Shown: in pieces, positions 39,301 to 47,773 of the stretch
Layout of the letters: each line of letters opens with the position of its first letter
Numbering within the stretch: position 1 is the stretch's first letter
Assembly (NCBI RefSeq): GCF_000025185.1
Contig: NC_013720.1
Coordinates: 2,480,001 to 2,544,000, forward strand
Source of the DNA: Pirellula staleyi DSM 6068
GTDB taxonomy: Bacteria; Planctomycetota; Planctomycetia; Pirellulales; Pirellulaceae
Direction: 5' to 3'
DNA length: 64,000 nt
Notes under the pieces: generated by a model
What the model was told of the DNA's origin: nothing
Databases searched by the model: none
What the model saw: the letters and a program-made list of their open reading frames with translations, nothing else
Made by a program: the position numbers and the translations under genes

Positions 39301-41539
39301 GGTGCAGGTGGCCAATGTCAACGATCCACCGGTCGCGACGAACGATACCTTCACGGTCGCTGAAAACTCGGCAAACACCACACTCGATGTTCTCGGCAAC
39401 GATCTGCAAACCCCCGATACCGGCGAAACTCTTCGCGTGCAGAGTGTGTCGGCTGGTTCCAACGGCGGCACATTGTCGATCGGCGGTTCAGGTTCGCACG
39501 TGGTCTATCGTCCTGCCAACGGCTACATCGGTACCGAGACCTTCACCTACGTGGTGAGCGACGGTAATGGTGGAACGGCCACAGGGACCGTGACGGTGAA
39601 CGTCACCAATGCCAACGACAATCCTGTTGCTGTGACCGATCAAGTGACCGTGGCCGAAGATAGCGACATCACGCTCATCAACGTGCTGGCCAACGATACC
39701 ACCGGCAACGACACCGGCGAAACGCTCACTGTCACTGCGGTTGGAGTCGGTTCGAAAGGTGGCACCATCACCATCGTCTCGGGTGGTACCGGTGTGAACT
39801 ACAAACCGGCTGCCAACTTCCAAGGTTCGGAAACGTTCACCTACACCATCAGCGACGGCAATGGCGGCGTGGCTTCGGGAACGGTGATCGTCACCGTCAC
39901 GAACTCGAACGATAACCCCACCGCTGTGGCCGATGCAGTGCAAGGTTTCAAGAACACCACCAGCGAGTTCAACCCGCTGGCCAACGATACTTCGGCACCC
40001 GATCCTACGGAAACCCTCACGATCACCACCGTGACGCAAGGGACCGCTGGCGGTACGGTCGCGATCACGCAAAACGGCACACGGGTGAACTACACTCCTG
40101 CGTCGAACTTCAGTGGCACCGACACCTTCACCTACACCATCAGCGATGGCAACGGTGGTACGGCAACGCAAACAGTCACGGTCAATGTCCTCGAGTTCAT
40201 CCCGAGCCAGTTGCGTGGCTATGTCTACTTCGATTCGAACAACACTGGTGTTCGCGAAGAAGGTGAATCGCCAATCTCGGGCATTACGATCACCCTGACA
40301 GGAACGGCCACTGGTGGCACCGCTGTCAACCGCACCACAACGACCTCGACGACCGGTTTCTATGAGTTCACGAACCTGGCACCAGGCACCTACACCATCA
40401 CCCAAACGCAGCCTGCGTTTTTGCTCGATGGTCGTGAGCAGATCGGATCGCAAGGTGGAACGAGCACGGTCAACGACAAAATCGTGATCAACCTGGCTCA
40501 GAACACGAATGGTCAGAACAACAACTTCGGCGAACTCGGTCTGCAGGTTCAGCATCGCACGATCAACGACCTGTTTGGTTCGAGCTTCCGCACCAATGCA
40601 GTCGCTTCGGTCAGCACGACCGCTGGCAGCAGCTTCTTTGCTCCTCGCGGAACCGCTTGGGCAGGCTATACCAACGGAACGGCTGAACTTGTCAACAACA
40701 GCACGCAGCTGCGACTGACGATCACTAATCCAGCTGGTCAGCGGGTGCAAACCACACTGGCAATCACCGACAAGCGGCTGACCCTCCTCGCCTCGCAAAC
40801 CGGCGGCAAGCTGTTCCGCATCAATGCGTTGCCCACCTCGCTCGGCTTCACGGTGGTCACCACCAGCACAGCTAACACCAGCGGCGGTGAAGGTGAACCA
40901 GCAGAAGGGGAATACACGCCAAATGCATCGGCGATGGCAGTCCCCTCGATGGATGATGCCGAAGGGGAGCCGACTTCGAGCGACGACGATGCTTTGGTGC
41001 AAGCCACTTCGGTGGTCGAGGAAGAAGGGAACCTCGCTGATGACTCGCTCATCTATGCTACGAGCGGGGCCCCCGAGAGCAGCAGCACACTCTCGGCCAT
41101 TGGGGAGTTCAACACGCCTATCGTGTCGGCCCTCGATGTAGGCGAAGGAGAACCCGCCGCGATTGTGAGTGCAGCTTCGCGGAGCATCAGCAGCCAGCCG
41201 AGCAGCACGACTCTCGCAAGTCTCAATCCACTGCTGACAATCGAAGTGGGCTACAGTGCCTCGCTCGAACCATCGGCCGCGCCACTGCGGGGCTCGATCC
41301 TCGAAGATTTGCTCGACAATGACGACGATAGTGCAAGCGGCTCATCGGCCGGTTCACTGCCGGGTGCTTCGGTCGAAGAATCGTCGAAGTTGATCGACGA
41401 GGCATTCTACGAAAGTGAAAAGGACGAGCTCGATTGGTCGCTCGACCTGTGGGAGGAAGAACTCGCTAGTGACGATGATTACGAGGCGGCTCTCGCCATC
41501 GTGTTGCTCGAACTAGCTCAAGAACTCGCGGCGATCTAA
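36311..41539 (+). CDS. Giant surface protein: cyclophilin, Ig-like, cohesin-like, cadherin-like and SdrD B-like domains
   Basis: A 1742-residue exported protein. The basic N-terminus carries ERLEDRSMMA at about 45-54, the planctomycete surface-protein motif. Domains in order: a cyclophilin-type peptidyl-prolyl isomerase (about 254-416) with FHRI, IQGGD, NNSQFFVLG and LDFNHTVFG; three Ig-like modules (about 420-745); a cohesin-like module (about 750-905; MVVKDLRPGGSDAGVFSAYA); four cadherin-like repeats with F-T-Y-T-I-S-D-G-N-G-G signatures (about 907-1295); an SdrD B-like domain (RGYVYFDSNNTGVREEGES); and a C-terminal region with several EGEP motifs and an acidic tail. It probably acts outside the outer membrane or in the wall. 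ATG 36320 is an alternative start. It is followed by a very strong terminator. Confidence 0.85.
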   Translation: MTTMIHRLLSAGSLFGKVRQLWKRRRDLDRRRTASTRTLSGGLVERLEDRSMMAIDVGNQLPVPDLDNSVSYYADYSMVGSNVAGGDSAEGEAGSDAAEGEPANNLVQFAKNLAAAGVKFYGAAWNADTTAQRNLFGDGGQFLPFIEVTNNDRSVNSVATTNNITVYPTWVFPDNSRLEGIASLETLATRSGVAIPQSENPTFANIGTQNLLGGSPLWVGIDGYDPNGGALTYTVTSDNPLVTASISPSTNRSVAMNVQGFGTMVFQLFDHLAPRATNRIAELANAGFYNDTATNTVGFHRITRQSSLTVIQGGDPLGNGTGGSNLPDFDDQFNFDLQHNSAGLLSMAKSSDDTNNSQFFVLGASARHLDFNHTVFGMLTEGDAVRAAINAAATNTSDAPLVPIIFDTVQIINDTENAVLNLKAAEGATGSANVTVTVTDAQGNSYQQTFAVNVTPDTINGGPFLSEIDTVRTTTGTNATLQLVGNDVEGNALYFDAVKPSDETVNYTVTVNNDTGLVTITPPSGFVGSFEVLVGVRAAAGSNTSDAFDTQRVTVEVAPVAPALPDLADASDSGVSNTDNITNTASHTFTIGGVTSGAVVKLYRGSTLLGQATASGTSVQITTTNLASFADGVQSITATQTVGGVESVASAVLSVTLDRLAPVALTSTAPTAAEVGINLNYNAQHPDESTTGFRYSLTTPPTGATIDAVTGVVSWVPTADQVGTRSFGVVATDAAGNIRTQSVTVSVTQPVVQLVDVILRVVDANGNEITSIANGGTFFLQMVVKDLRPGGSDAGVFSAYADVVWNAAKANATGSLVYGSSYTSARSGVVSAGLIDEVGGTASLSPLGPGEFELFKIQMQATQSGTITFSSNPADNNSARPVLLYNLSDDQLTDQTRYGSVSLNVDLPFDAVNDTFNVNEDSNNFTLNPLQNDTIVSGSGSVLTIDSVGTTSSGGTVTVAGNGLSLLYTPAANFVGTETFTYTVKNQNGDTDTATITVQVANVNDPPVATNDTFTVAENSANTTLDVLGNDLQTPDTGETLRVQSVSAGSNGGTLSIGGSGSHVVYRPANGYIGTETFTYVVSDGNGGTATGTVTVNVTNANDNPVAVTDQVTVAEDSDITLINVLANDTTGNDTGETLTVTAVGVGSKGGTITIVSGGTGVNYKPAANFQGSETFTYTISDGNGGVASGTVIVTVTNSNDNPTAVADAVQGFKNTTSEFNPLANDTSAPDPTETLTITTVTQGTAGGTVAITQNGTRVNYTPASNFSGTDTFTYTISDGNGGTATQTVTVNVLEFIPSQLRGYVYFDSNNTGVREEGESPISGITITLTGTATGGTAVNRTTTTSTTGFYEFTNLAPGTYTITQTQPAFLLDGREQIGSQGGTSTVNDKIVINLAQNTNGQNNNFGELGLQVQHRTINDLFGSSFRTNAVASVSTTAGSSFFAPRGTAWAGYTNGTAELVNNSTQLRLTITNPAGQRVQTTLAITDKRLTLLASQTGGKLFRINALPTSLGFTVVTTSTANTSGGEGEPAEGEYTPNASAMAVPSMDDAEGEPTSSDDDALVQATSVVEEEGNLADDSLIYATSGAPESSSTLSAIGEFNTPIVSALDVGEGEPAAIVSAASRSISSQPSSTTLASLNPLLTIEVGYSASLEPSAAPLRGSILEDLLDNDDDSASGSSAGSLPGASVEESSKLIDEAFYESEKDELDWSLDLWEEELASDDDYEAALAIVLLELAQELAAI

Positions 41540-41575
41540 GTCGCTCCGCACGGTTAGTCGCCCCTAAAAAATACG

Positions 41576-41618
41576 AAAGCGGCCGCTGGCAAGTTATTGA
41601 TTTGCCAGCGGCCGCTTT
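41576..41618. terminator. Strong bidirectional rho-independent terminator
   Basis: A perfect 17-bp stem (41576-41592 with 41602-41618) closes a 9-base loop. T residues 41616-41620 follow on the plus strand, and an A-run at 41566-41571 supplies T residues for the minus strand. It separates the convergent giant surface gene and the BBP7 gene. The stem contains GCGGCCGC. Confidence 0.93.
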
Positions 41619-41663
41619 TTGTTTCAGCCGATTTTTATAAGCGGTGCCTTTGGGCAACTCGCA

Positions 41664-43142
41664 TTAGAAATCGTAGGTCACTCCGAGATTCAAACCTTGC
41701 AGCCAGAAGGCCGAGGTTTCGAATTCGAATTCAGGACGAGTGTCGTTGGCAGTGTCGAGGAACGGATCAATTTGATCGTCGGCTCGCACAACGCTCGAGA
41801 AGAACATGAAGTTGTAGGCGATCGACAGTTGCGTGTTCTTGCAGATGTTATAGCCCAGCGACAGGTTGACTTCAGGAACGGCACAGAAGTCGGTTTGCGA
41901 GTACGATCCGCTGTTGCTCCCTTGAGCAAACAGGCCGGTATCGGTTCGCTGCTGATTGCCAGCGACATCGGTGAAGACCGACGATCCATTGATGCCAACG
42001 ATTTGGTGCATGCTTCCGAGGGCGACTTTGCCCGAGATTCCGAGGGTCCAGCATCCCGAAGTGCATTCCCATGCGGCACCGAGCACACCACCATGGAACT
42101 GGTTGCGAGCGGTGAAGCGGTCGGAGACCAGGGTGCTGCTGCCGACCGCGTTGACATCGGCGATATCGGCGTTCACCACGAGGGCATCGATCTGCAGTTC
42201 GTCGTTCAGTCGAGCGAATTGATAGCCGGCAATCAGATCGAGTCGGCTGCAGCTCGAACGACTCCAGAGGAACTTGCCGTAGAGATCGGCGCCAAACACT
42301 TCGCTGCTGGTTTTGATATCGATGTTGCCGGTCCGTAGTCCGGGGTAAGCGACGAGCAAGGTGTCGTTGGTGGCGAGGTCGACGTTGAAGAACGGAATGG
42401 CGAGGACTGGTTGGCGGCTGGAGTCGATGTCGTAGCTACCGCTATCGCGACCGAGCATCCAAAAGCGTCCACCGATGCCAACCGATTGGCAATCGTCGAG
42501 CCATGTTCCGAGTTCGAACATCGCCCCGGCCTGCATCTGCGTGGTCTCGGAGTTGGGCCCGTACAGAACTTCGGCGTTGGGAAGCACACCGGCGGTTCCC
42601 GACGCTTCGTTCGAAGGATCGCTGGTGACGAGAGGAATGACGTCGCGACCTTTACGCCACCACAGCAGCGCGTCGATCTTGGCCCACCAGAGTGGTGCAC
42701 AGTAGCTGTGACAGCGCTCGTAGGGGCGTTGTCCACAACCGCCGCAGCTGTTGCAGCCCATGCCACACGAGTCGCCACAGCAACCGTCGCTGCAGCCCAT
42801 TGCGTTGCCATCCCATGATCCATTGCCGCTGACCCAGGTTTCCATGGGGGCGGAGTCTTGATAGTGCAGCTGGCGCTGGGGTGCTGCGGGCGTTTTGGTT
42901 GATCGTGGAGCAGGAGCCGCGCTCGGGGCGGACTCTGTTTCCATCGGCATCGAACCTTCAGGTTGCCGGAGGACCGAAGTGTCGTACGAAGCTTGTCGCA
43001 CGCCACCTTGCCAGGCTTGAAAACGTGAAGCGAAATCGGGGTTCTGGCCCGAGACGGAGCTCGCCAGTGTGCTCAGCAGCAGCGCGGCGCAGATCGCCAG
43101 CGAGCCATTGTGCGAAGAGAAAAAACGAGACGTTTGCGTCAT
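41664..43142 (-). CDS. BBP7-family outer-membrane beta-barrel protein
   Basis: A 492-residue protein of the BBP7 family of planctomycete outer-membrane proteins. ATG 43142 gives a signal peptide (LAICAALLLSTLASSVSGQ). A Cys/Gly-rich segment (CGDSCGMGCNSCGGCG) precedes the barrel, which begins at LWWAKIDALLWWRKG, the characteristic start. Alternating hydrophobic strands follow, and the chain ends in aromatic Phe (LNLGVTYDF), as expected for outer-membrane insertion. The Cys-rich segment may cross-link to the wall. The barrel is predicted; its transport role, if any, is unknown. Confidence 0.87.
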   Translation of the reverse strand: MTQTSRFFSSHNGSLAICAALLLSTLASSVSGQNPDFASRFQAWQGGVRQASYDTSVLRQPEGSMPMETESAPSAAPAPRSTKTPAAPQRQLHYQDSAPMETWVSGNGSWDGNAMGCSDGCCGDSCGMGCNSCGGCGQRPYERCHSYCAPLWWAKIDALLWWRKGRDVIPLVTSDPSNEASGTAGVLPNAEVLYGPNSETTQMQAGAMFELGTWLDDCQSVGIGGRFWMLGRDSGSYDIDSSRQPVLAIPFFNVDLATNDTLLVAYPGLRTGNIDIKTSSEVFGADLYGKFLWSRSSCSRLDLIAGYQFARLNDELQIDALVVNADIADVNAVGSSTLVSDRFTARNQFHGGVLGAAWECTSGCWTLGISGKVALGSMHQIVGINGSSVFTDVAGNQQRTDTGLFAQGSNSGSYSQTDFCAVPEVNLSLGYNICKNTQLSIAYNFMFFSSVVRADDQIDPFLDTANDTRPEFEFETSAFWLQGLNLGVTYDF

Positions 43143-43320
43143 GTCGCGGCAAAGCTCCATCCTTGGAGTTTGCAGCCTACCGAGGGGGATCGGGGGCTGC
43201 GCAAAGCTATTCCAACCGTAACGATATTTTCGGTGATACCGATTGTTCCGGTTGAGAAAACTCGGCAGTCTGGACTGACTTTTCGGCCAATATTGCCGAT
43301 TTTTGAGGGCCGACTGCCAG

Positions 43321-44304
43321 CTACGACACGACAGCGGCGGCGTTGCTAGCGGTGAGCTGTGTCCCCGTTTTGGCTCCTGAGCGGCGCAGAACTGCTAGTG
43401 CTGTCAGCTGCTTGGTAGCAGGGGAATAGGCGATCGAAGCGATCGAGCCGACTTGCTTTTCGGTGCCAGTTTCGTCGCGCATCACGAGAGGTGTTCCGGT
43501 GGGGGGCGCGATCTCTCCGGGAAGGCTCAATTTCGTCAGGACGCGGTTCACATGCCCCAAGGCATCGATTCGAGCCACGGTCTCTTGCCCGAGGTAGCAA
43601 CCCTTTTTGAAGCTGATCGCCAGCGTGTCGCGATTCATTTCCTGTGGGAGCGTGCTCTCGTCGATCTCGAGTCCGTAGGCCGGTGTCTTTCCTTCGATAC
43701 GGAGCGCCTCGATCAGTTCCCCGCTCGCCAAGGTTACTCCTGCCGTTGTCAACAAATCGAGGAGTATTTGCTTGCTGGCAGTGGGGGCGAGCAGCAGGTA
43801 GGCGGTTTCGGGAATCAGGTCGGTCTTCACAATCTCGAGGCTCATCTCGCTGCTGCTGGCACGCACCGATTCCAAGCGTTCCGTCGGCGCAACGACTTTG
43901 AACAGCTGCTCGATCGTTGCGGGAGCAGTGGGGCCCGCTAGCAGCAGCTCGCACGTGCTCTGCGTTTCGTCGGCGAACTCCACATCTTCGGTAATGGCAA
44001 AGCGGCGGAGGTGCTCGCTCAGCTTCTCGAACTGGCCGGCCGTGGTGTCGATGATCAGGGACTGCTCGCGCGAGTAGAGATAGCCGTGACCGACCGCTTT
44101 CCCTTGGTGGTTGGTGAAGAAGGCCTCGCAGCCAGCTAGCGGCGATAGCTTTTTGATATCGGCGGTGCAAAAGCCGTGCAGAAAGCCGACTCGATCACTT
44201 CCGGTCACACGAATTCGTGTGCGCGACGAAAGATCGGCGACTACTCCGTGTTGCAGCAGGGCGGTGTACTGTTTGTCGATATCGGCGCGGTTGATTGGGC
44301 TCAT
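43321..44304 (-). CDS. ygfZ: YgfZ/GcvT-like folate-binding iron-sulfur assembly protein
   Basis: A 327-residue member of the YgfZ family, related to GcvT, which supports iron-sulfur cluster enzymes through folate binding. The diagnostic motif K-G-C-Y-x-G-Q-E is present as KKGCYLGQETVARI at about residue 235. The N-terminal region (IRVTGSDRVGFLHGFCTADI) and GYLYSREQSLIIDT match the family. The gene appears to stand alone, about 180 bases upstream of the BBP7 start on the same strand. Confidence 0.9.
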   Translation of the reverse strand: MSPINRADIDKQYTALLQHGVVADLSSRTRIRVTGSDRVGFLHGFCTADIKKLSPLAGCEAFFTNHQGKAVGHGYLYSREQSLIIDTTAGQFEKLSEHLRRFAITEDVEFADETQSTCELLLAGPTAPATIEQLFKVVAPTERLESVRASSSEMSLEIVKTDLIPETAYLLLAPTASKQILLDLLTTAGVTLASGELIEALRIEGKTPAYGLEIDESTLPQEMNRDTLAISFKKGCYLGQETVARIDALGHVNRVLTKLSLPGEIAPPTGTPLVMRDETGTEKQVGSIASIAYSPATKQLTALAVLRRSGAKTGTQLTASNAAAVVS

Positions 44305-44498
44305 GCTGGCATCTTAAGCCGCTCGTGGGCGAGGTCTAGAGGGCGGTGACGAGTGAACTTGGTGGCACTTCTCCCTTTCCCTATTTTTCCGCACTTGGCA
44401 CAATACTCGCGCCGCTGTCACTTTTTCCGCTACCACCGCGCGGGCTGTCGGCCCAGCGCAGCAGATGGCTGCTTAGTTCGATCAGGGATGTTGTACGA

Positions 44499-46934
44499 AT
44501 GAATCGCTTTTTGTACTGGCCATGCGCACTTGCGCTACTGTTGCTGACGATCACGCTCTTCTCGTGCGCGCCGAATGTCGACGAGCCAGCGCAGCCTGCG
44601 ACAACGGGCGAGTCTGAAACCTCTGCCGGGGAAACGACAAACGGAAGCCCCGCCGAATCCCCCACCTCGGCTGCAGGAATCCTGAAGCAAATGATGGCGG
44701 TCTATCGCGCTGCCCAGGGCTATAGCGACGATGCCATCGTACGGCTGCGCTATAAACAGCAGGGGGAGGAGTATCGCGACGAGTGGAAATCGAGCGTCAA
44801 GTTCGCACGCCCCAACAAGCTGGCGATCGAAGCGTTTCAAGCCTCGATTCGGTGCGATGGTAAAGAGTGGCGGGCCATCATCACCGATGAAGCTTCGAAC
44901 AACGTCGACAATCAGGTCCTCGTCCGGCCTGCACCAGCCACGCTGACATCGAAAGATCTCGCTGCCGATCCCCTCCTTTACGAAATCATCACCAGTCAGC
45001 TGCAGCGTCAGCCGATTCAGGTCGAACTGCTACTCGAATCGGCGGGACTCGCCGCTGCGCTCGATGGTGGGGTGTCGTGCCGGTTGCTCGAGAGCGACAA
45101 GATTGGTGGTCGCGATTGCCATCGCATTGAAGTGCCAACTCCTGGTGGTCCCTTTGTGTTTTGGGTCGACCAGCAAGACTATCTGCTCCGCAAGCTGGTC
45201 TATCCTGTGGAATCGCTGCTGCCGGGGCTCGTGCTCGATGGGACCGTTAGCGAAGTGGAACTCTCGGCAGAACTGATCGGCGCGAAATTCGAAAAGCCAA
45301 GCGACTCGCTCTTCACCCTGGCGATGCCAGCCGGCGCGAAGCCAATGAAGTCGTTCGTCATTCCGCCCCGGCCACTTCCCACACCGTTGTTTGGTCGTGT
45401 AGTAGAAGATTTCTACTTCACAAGCGCCGCAGAGAAGCGAATCGCGCGCGATGACCTTGCCGAAAAGATTGTTGTTCTCGGCTGGTTCCACGACAATCCT
45501 GCCTGCGAAGCGACGATGCAAGAACTCTCGCGTGCGAAAAGCAAGCTGGCCGAGAATACCAAGGTCGAGTTCTTGGCAGTGGCAACCGATCCCGCAACCA
45601 CTCCGACGAGCGTCCTCTCGTCGCGCCTCGAGCAATGGCGCGTCGACCTGCCACTGGTGCGTGATACGGAAGCTTTCGGCAAAACTGTGTTTGGCATTCT
45701 GCTCCAGCCGACAATCGTGGTGCTCGACGGTAACCATCGCATTCAAATCTTTCAAACGGGTGGCAATCCGCAGCTTGCTGATCAACTCGTCGAAATCGTT
45801 GGGCGGCTCGGTGGTGGCGAAGATATTGCCGCGGGCATTGTCGAGCAGGATCGTGCCCAGCGCGAGCAGTACGAAAAGCTTGTAGCTGCTGGTGGACCGG
45901 AAGCGGGGCAGGTGATCGAACTTCCCGAGGCGGTGATTCGTCCCGCTAGTTCCCCCTCGAAAATGAAGCTCACCAAGGTTTTTGAAACCTCGGAAATCGC
46001 GCGGCCGGGCAATCTTTATGTCATCGAAGAGGAAGGTCGTCCGGCGAAGCTGCTGGCGATTGAAGGTTGGCGAACTGTGGTCGAACTCGACCTCGCTGGA
46101 AAGGTGCTCGGGCGTCACGAACTGACGATTCCAGCCGAAGCAGCAGCGACAATGCTCCGAACTTTTCGCGATTCAGCGGGCAAATGGTGGTACCTGGCAG
46201 GCTCGCCACTGGGGCCCGAATGCTATCTGTTCGACGACAACTGGCAGCTGGTGCTCACTTGGCCTTCAGCCGAACGTCCGGCGCAGCTGTGCGATTTACT
46301 ACTGGCCGATCTTGATGGCAAAGAGGCCCCTGAGATCGTCGCCGCACATGTCGGTTTAGCGGGTCTCGAGGCGGTCACCTCCACCGGCGAAACCAAATGG
46401 CGCTGCAAAGAATTTCCGAACGTCCTGTCGGTTTGCATGACGCCGGAAGATGAGTTCGGGGCTCAGCGATTGCTGGTTACCGGCGAAAGTGGCAGCGTGC
46501 TGAGTGTCAACAAGTATGGCAACTTCGAACCGAGTGTGCCGGTTGGTAGCTGGACCCTCGTGCGTCTTTTGTCGGCCAAGTTTCCCGCCGCGCGGCAAGC
46601 CACCTTCTGCGGACTGGCGAGCGATCGCGAAGGAAGACCAGTCGCTGTCGGCATCAATGGCAAACTCGAAGAGCAGTGGAACTATCCGCTTCCTCCAGGT
46701 GCGCATCAGCGTCCTATCGAAGCGATCACCTCCGGCAAGCTGCTTGGTAGCAAACAAGGGGAGTGGCTCTTCGCCTCTCCTGATGGCTCGGTCCATCTAG
46801 TGAGTGAAGATGGCGAAGTCACCGACCAGTTTGCCACCGGCGGCGTCATCACCGGCATCGCTGCCACCATCGGCCCCGATCGTCTGCTGTTCATCGCTGG
46901 CGAGAAAACCCTCACCGGCTGGAAGGTGGAATGA
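44499..46934 (+). CDS. Lipoprotein with LolA-like, thioredoxin-like and propeller-like parts
   Basis: An 811-residue protein from ATG 44499, which gives a lipoprotein signal (ALALLLLTITLFSC, lipid-modified Cys near 24). Three parts follow. Residues about 60-290 resemble DUF2092/LolA-type carriers (VKFARPNKLAIEAFQ, GRDCHRIEVP, FVFWVDQQDYLLRKL). Residues about 310-470 resemble a thioredoxin or redoxin fold (KIVVLGWFHDNPACEATMQEL ... LQPTIVVLDGNHRIQIF), but only one Cys stands where C-x-x-C is usual. The remainder, from about 520, looks like a beta-propeller of repeated strands (LLLADLDGKEAPEIVAAHVG). The combination suggests a periplasmic protein facing the membrane. Function is not known and the domain calls are by pattern. 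Confidence 0.7.
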   Translation: MNRFLYWPCALALLLLTITLFSCAPNVDEPAQPATTGESETSAGETTNGSPAESPTSAAGILKQMMAVYRAAQGYSDDAIVRLRYKQQGEEYRDEWKSSVKFARPNKLAIEAFQASIRCDGKEWRAIITDEASNNVDNQVLVRPAPATLTSKDLAADPLLYEIITSQLQRQPIQVELLLESAGLAAALDGGVSCRLLESDKIGGRDCHRIEVPTPGGPFVFWVDQQDYLLRKLVYPVESLLPGLVLDGTVSEVELSAELIGAKFEKPSDSLFTLAMPAGAKPMKSFVIPPRPLPTPLFGRVVEDFYFTSAAEKRIARDDLAEKIVVLGWFHDNPACEATMQELSRAKSKLAENTKVEFLAVATDPATTPTSVLSSRLEQWRVDLPLVRDTEAFGKTVFGILLQPTIVVLDGNHRIQIFQTGGNPQLADQLVEIVGRLGGGEDIAAGIVEQDRAQREQYEKLVAAGGPEAGQVIELPEAVIRPASSPSKMKLTKVFETSEIARPGNLYVIEEEGRPAKLLAIEGWRTVVELDLAGKVLGRHELTIPAEAAATMLRTFRDSAGKWWYLAGSPLGPECYLFDDNWQLVLTWPSAERPAQLCDLLLADLDGKEAPEIVAAHVGLAGLEAVTSTGETKWRCKEFPNVLSVCMTPEDEFGAQRLLVTGESGSVLSVNKYGNFEPSVPVGSWTLVRLLSAKFPAARQATFCGLASDREGRPVAVGINGKLEEQWNYPLPPGAHQRPIEAITSGKLLGSKQGEWLFASPDGSVHLVSEDGEVTDQFATGGVITGIAATIGPDRLLFIAGEKTLTGWKVE

Positions 46935-47175
46935 GCAGGGGAGGGGGCTAGGAGCGTGAGGCAAGCGAATGATGATGCAGAGTAGTTACGTACTTCGAGA
47001 CCTAGCCGGAGTTGAGATGGCTGCTCTTTCCGAGTGGCTGACTTGCTTGCGAATCTGCTTCGACGAATAGCTCTCGGCGAAGTTGTGGTCCTCTGCTAAG
47101 AAGCGATGCTGGGTGCCGAATACCCTGGTAGAGGGAAATCGCCTCCCCCATCTCGTTTTCTTAGGCAGGGCAGCG

Positions 47176-47712
47176 ATGAAAACCATCCGAAGCATGCTTC
47201 ACAGTCGACCGAGTCGATCCCCCTTCGCGCTCGGCATACGAACCATTCTCGCGCTCGTGGCGTTTTGGGTTGTCGCCTTAGGGTGTGGCACCTTCGTAAC
47301 ACTCGTGGTCGCTGCTTCCACGATGGCAACCTATTTTGCCCTCGCAGCAGTTTCGAGGAGTCTTTCAAAAACTCGAGCGACCGAGGCAGAGAGTTCGTTT
47401 TCGTCGACGCTGCGACCGATCCCAACGCTGCAACTTATGGCAGTTTGCTTCCTCGCGATGCTTATGGTGTGGCACGTCACGCTGTACCTGATTTTTGAAC
47501 TCACGTACTTAGCGACGTTCTGGCATACACCGGTACTGGGAGTCATCAACATCGCACGCATCGAGCATGCCGTGCTCGCCGCTTTCTCCCTGACGTTAAT
47601 CACCTCCTATGTTTGCCGTGCTCATGTCGGCGAGCGATTCTCGCGGCGAGATTGCTTCGATACTGCGGCACTCCTGAATCTGCTGTTTGCCAGCCATTTC
47701 ACCATCCCTTAG
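47176..47712 (+). CDS. Small hypothetical membrane protein
   Basis: A 178-residue frame from ATG 47176, with AGGG ten bases upstream. About four hydrophobic helices are visible (ILALVAFWVVALGCGTFVTL, ASTMATYFALAAV, LMAVCFLAMLMVWHVTLYLI, HAVLAAFSLTLITSYVC). No family was recognised. The frame is open further upstream to 47083, but that extension is polar and unlikely. It ends at TAG, close to a stem-loop at 47726-47753. Real gene status is probable, given the consistent membrane pattern, but not certain. Confidence 0.55.
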   Translation: MKTIRSMLHSRPSRSPFALGIRTILALVAFWVVALGCGTFVTLVVAASTMATYFALAAVSRSLSKTRATEAESSFSSTLRPIPTLQLMAVCFLAMLMVWHVTLYLIFELTYLATFWHTPVLGVINIARIEHAVLAAFSLTLITSYVCRAHVGERFSRRDCFDTAALLNLLFASHFTIP

Positions 47713-47725
47713 TAGGGCCTCCGAA

Positions 47726-47753
47726 GGTTAGGTGCTTGTGACAGCACCTAACC
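47726..47753. terminator. Stem-loop between convergent genes
   Basis: A perfect 11-bp stem (47726-47736 with 47743-47753) closes a 6-base loop, between the end of the small membrane protein gene and the end of the converging CE15-type gene. It has no T-run on either side, so it is a possible rather than classical terminator. Confidence 0.5.
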
Positions 47754-47773
47754 CCAGAGCATTGATGACCTGA

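Noticed and set aside
39488-41002. A 504-codon minus-strand frame inside the second giant gene
   Set aside because: Antisense of the repeats; no domain, implausible composition.
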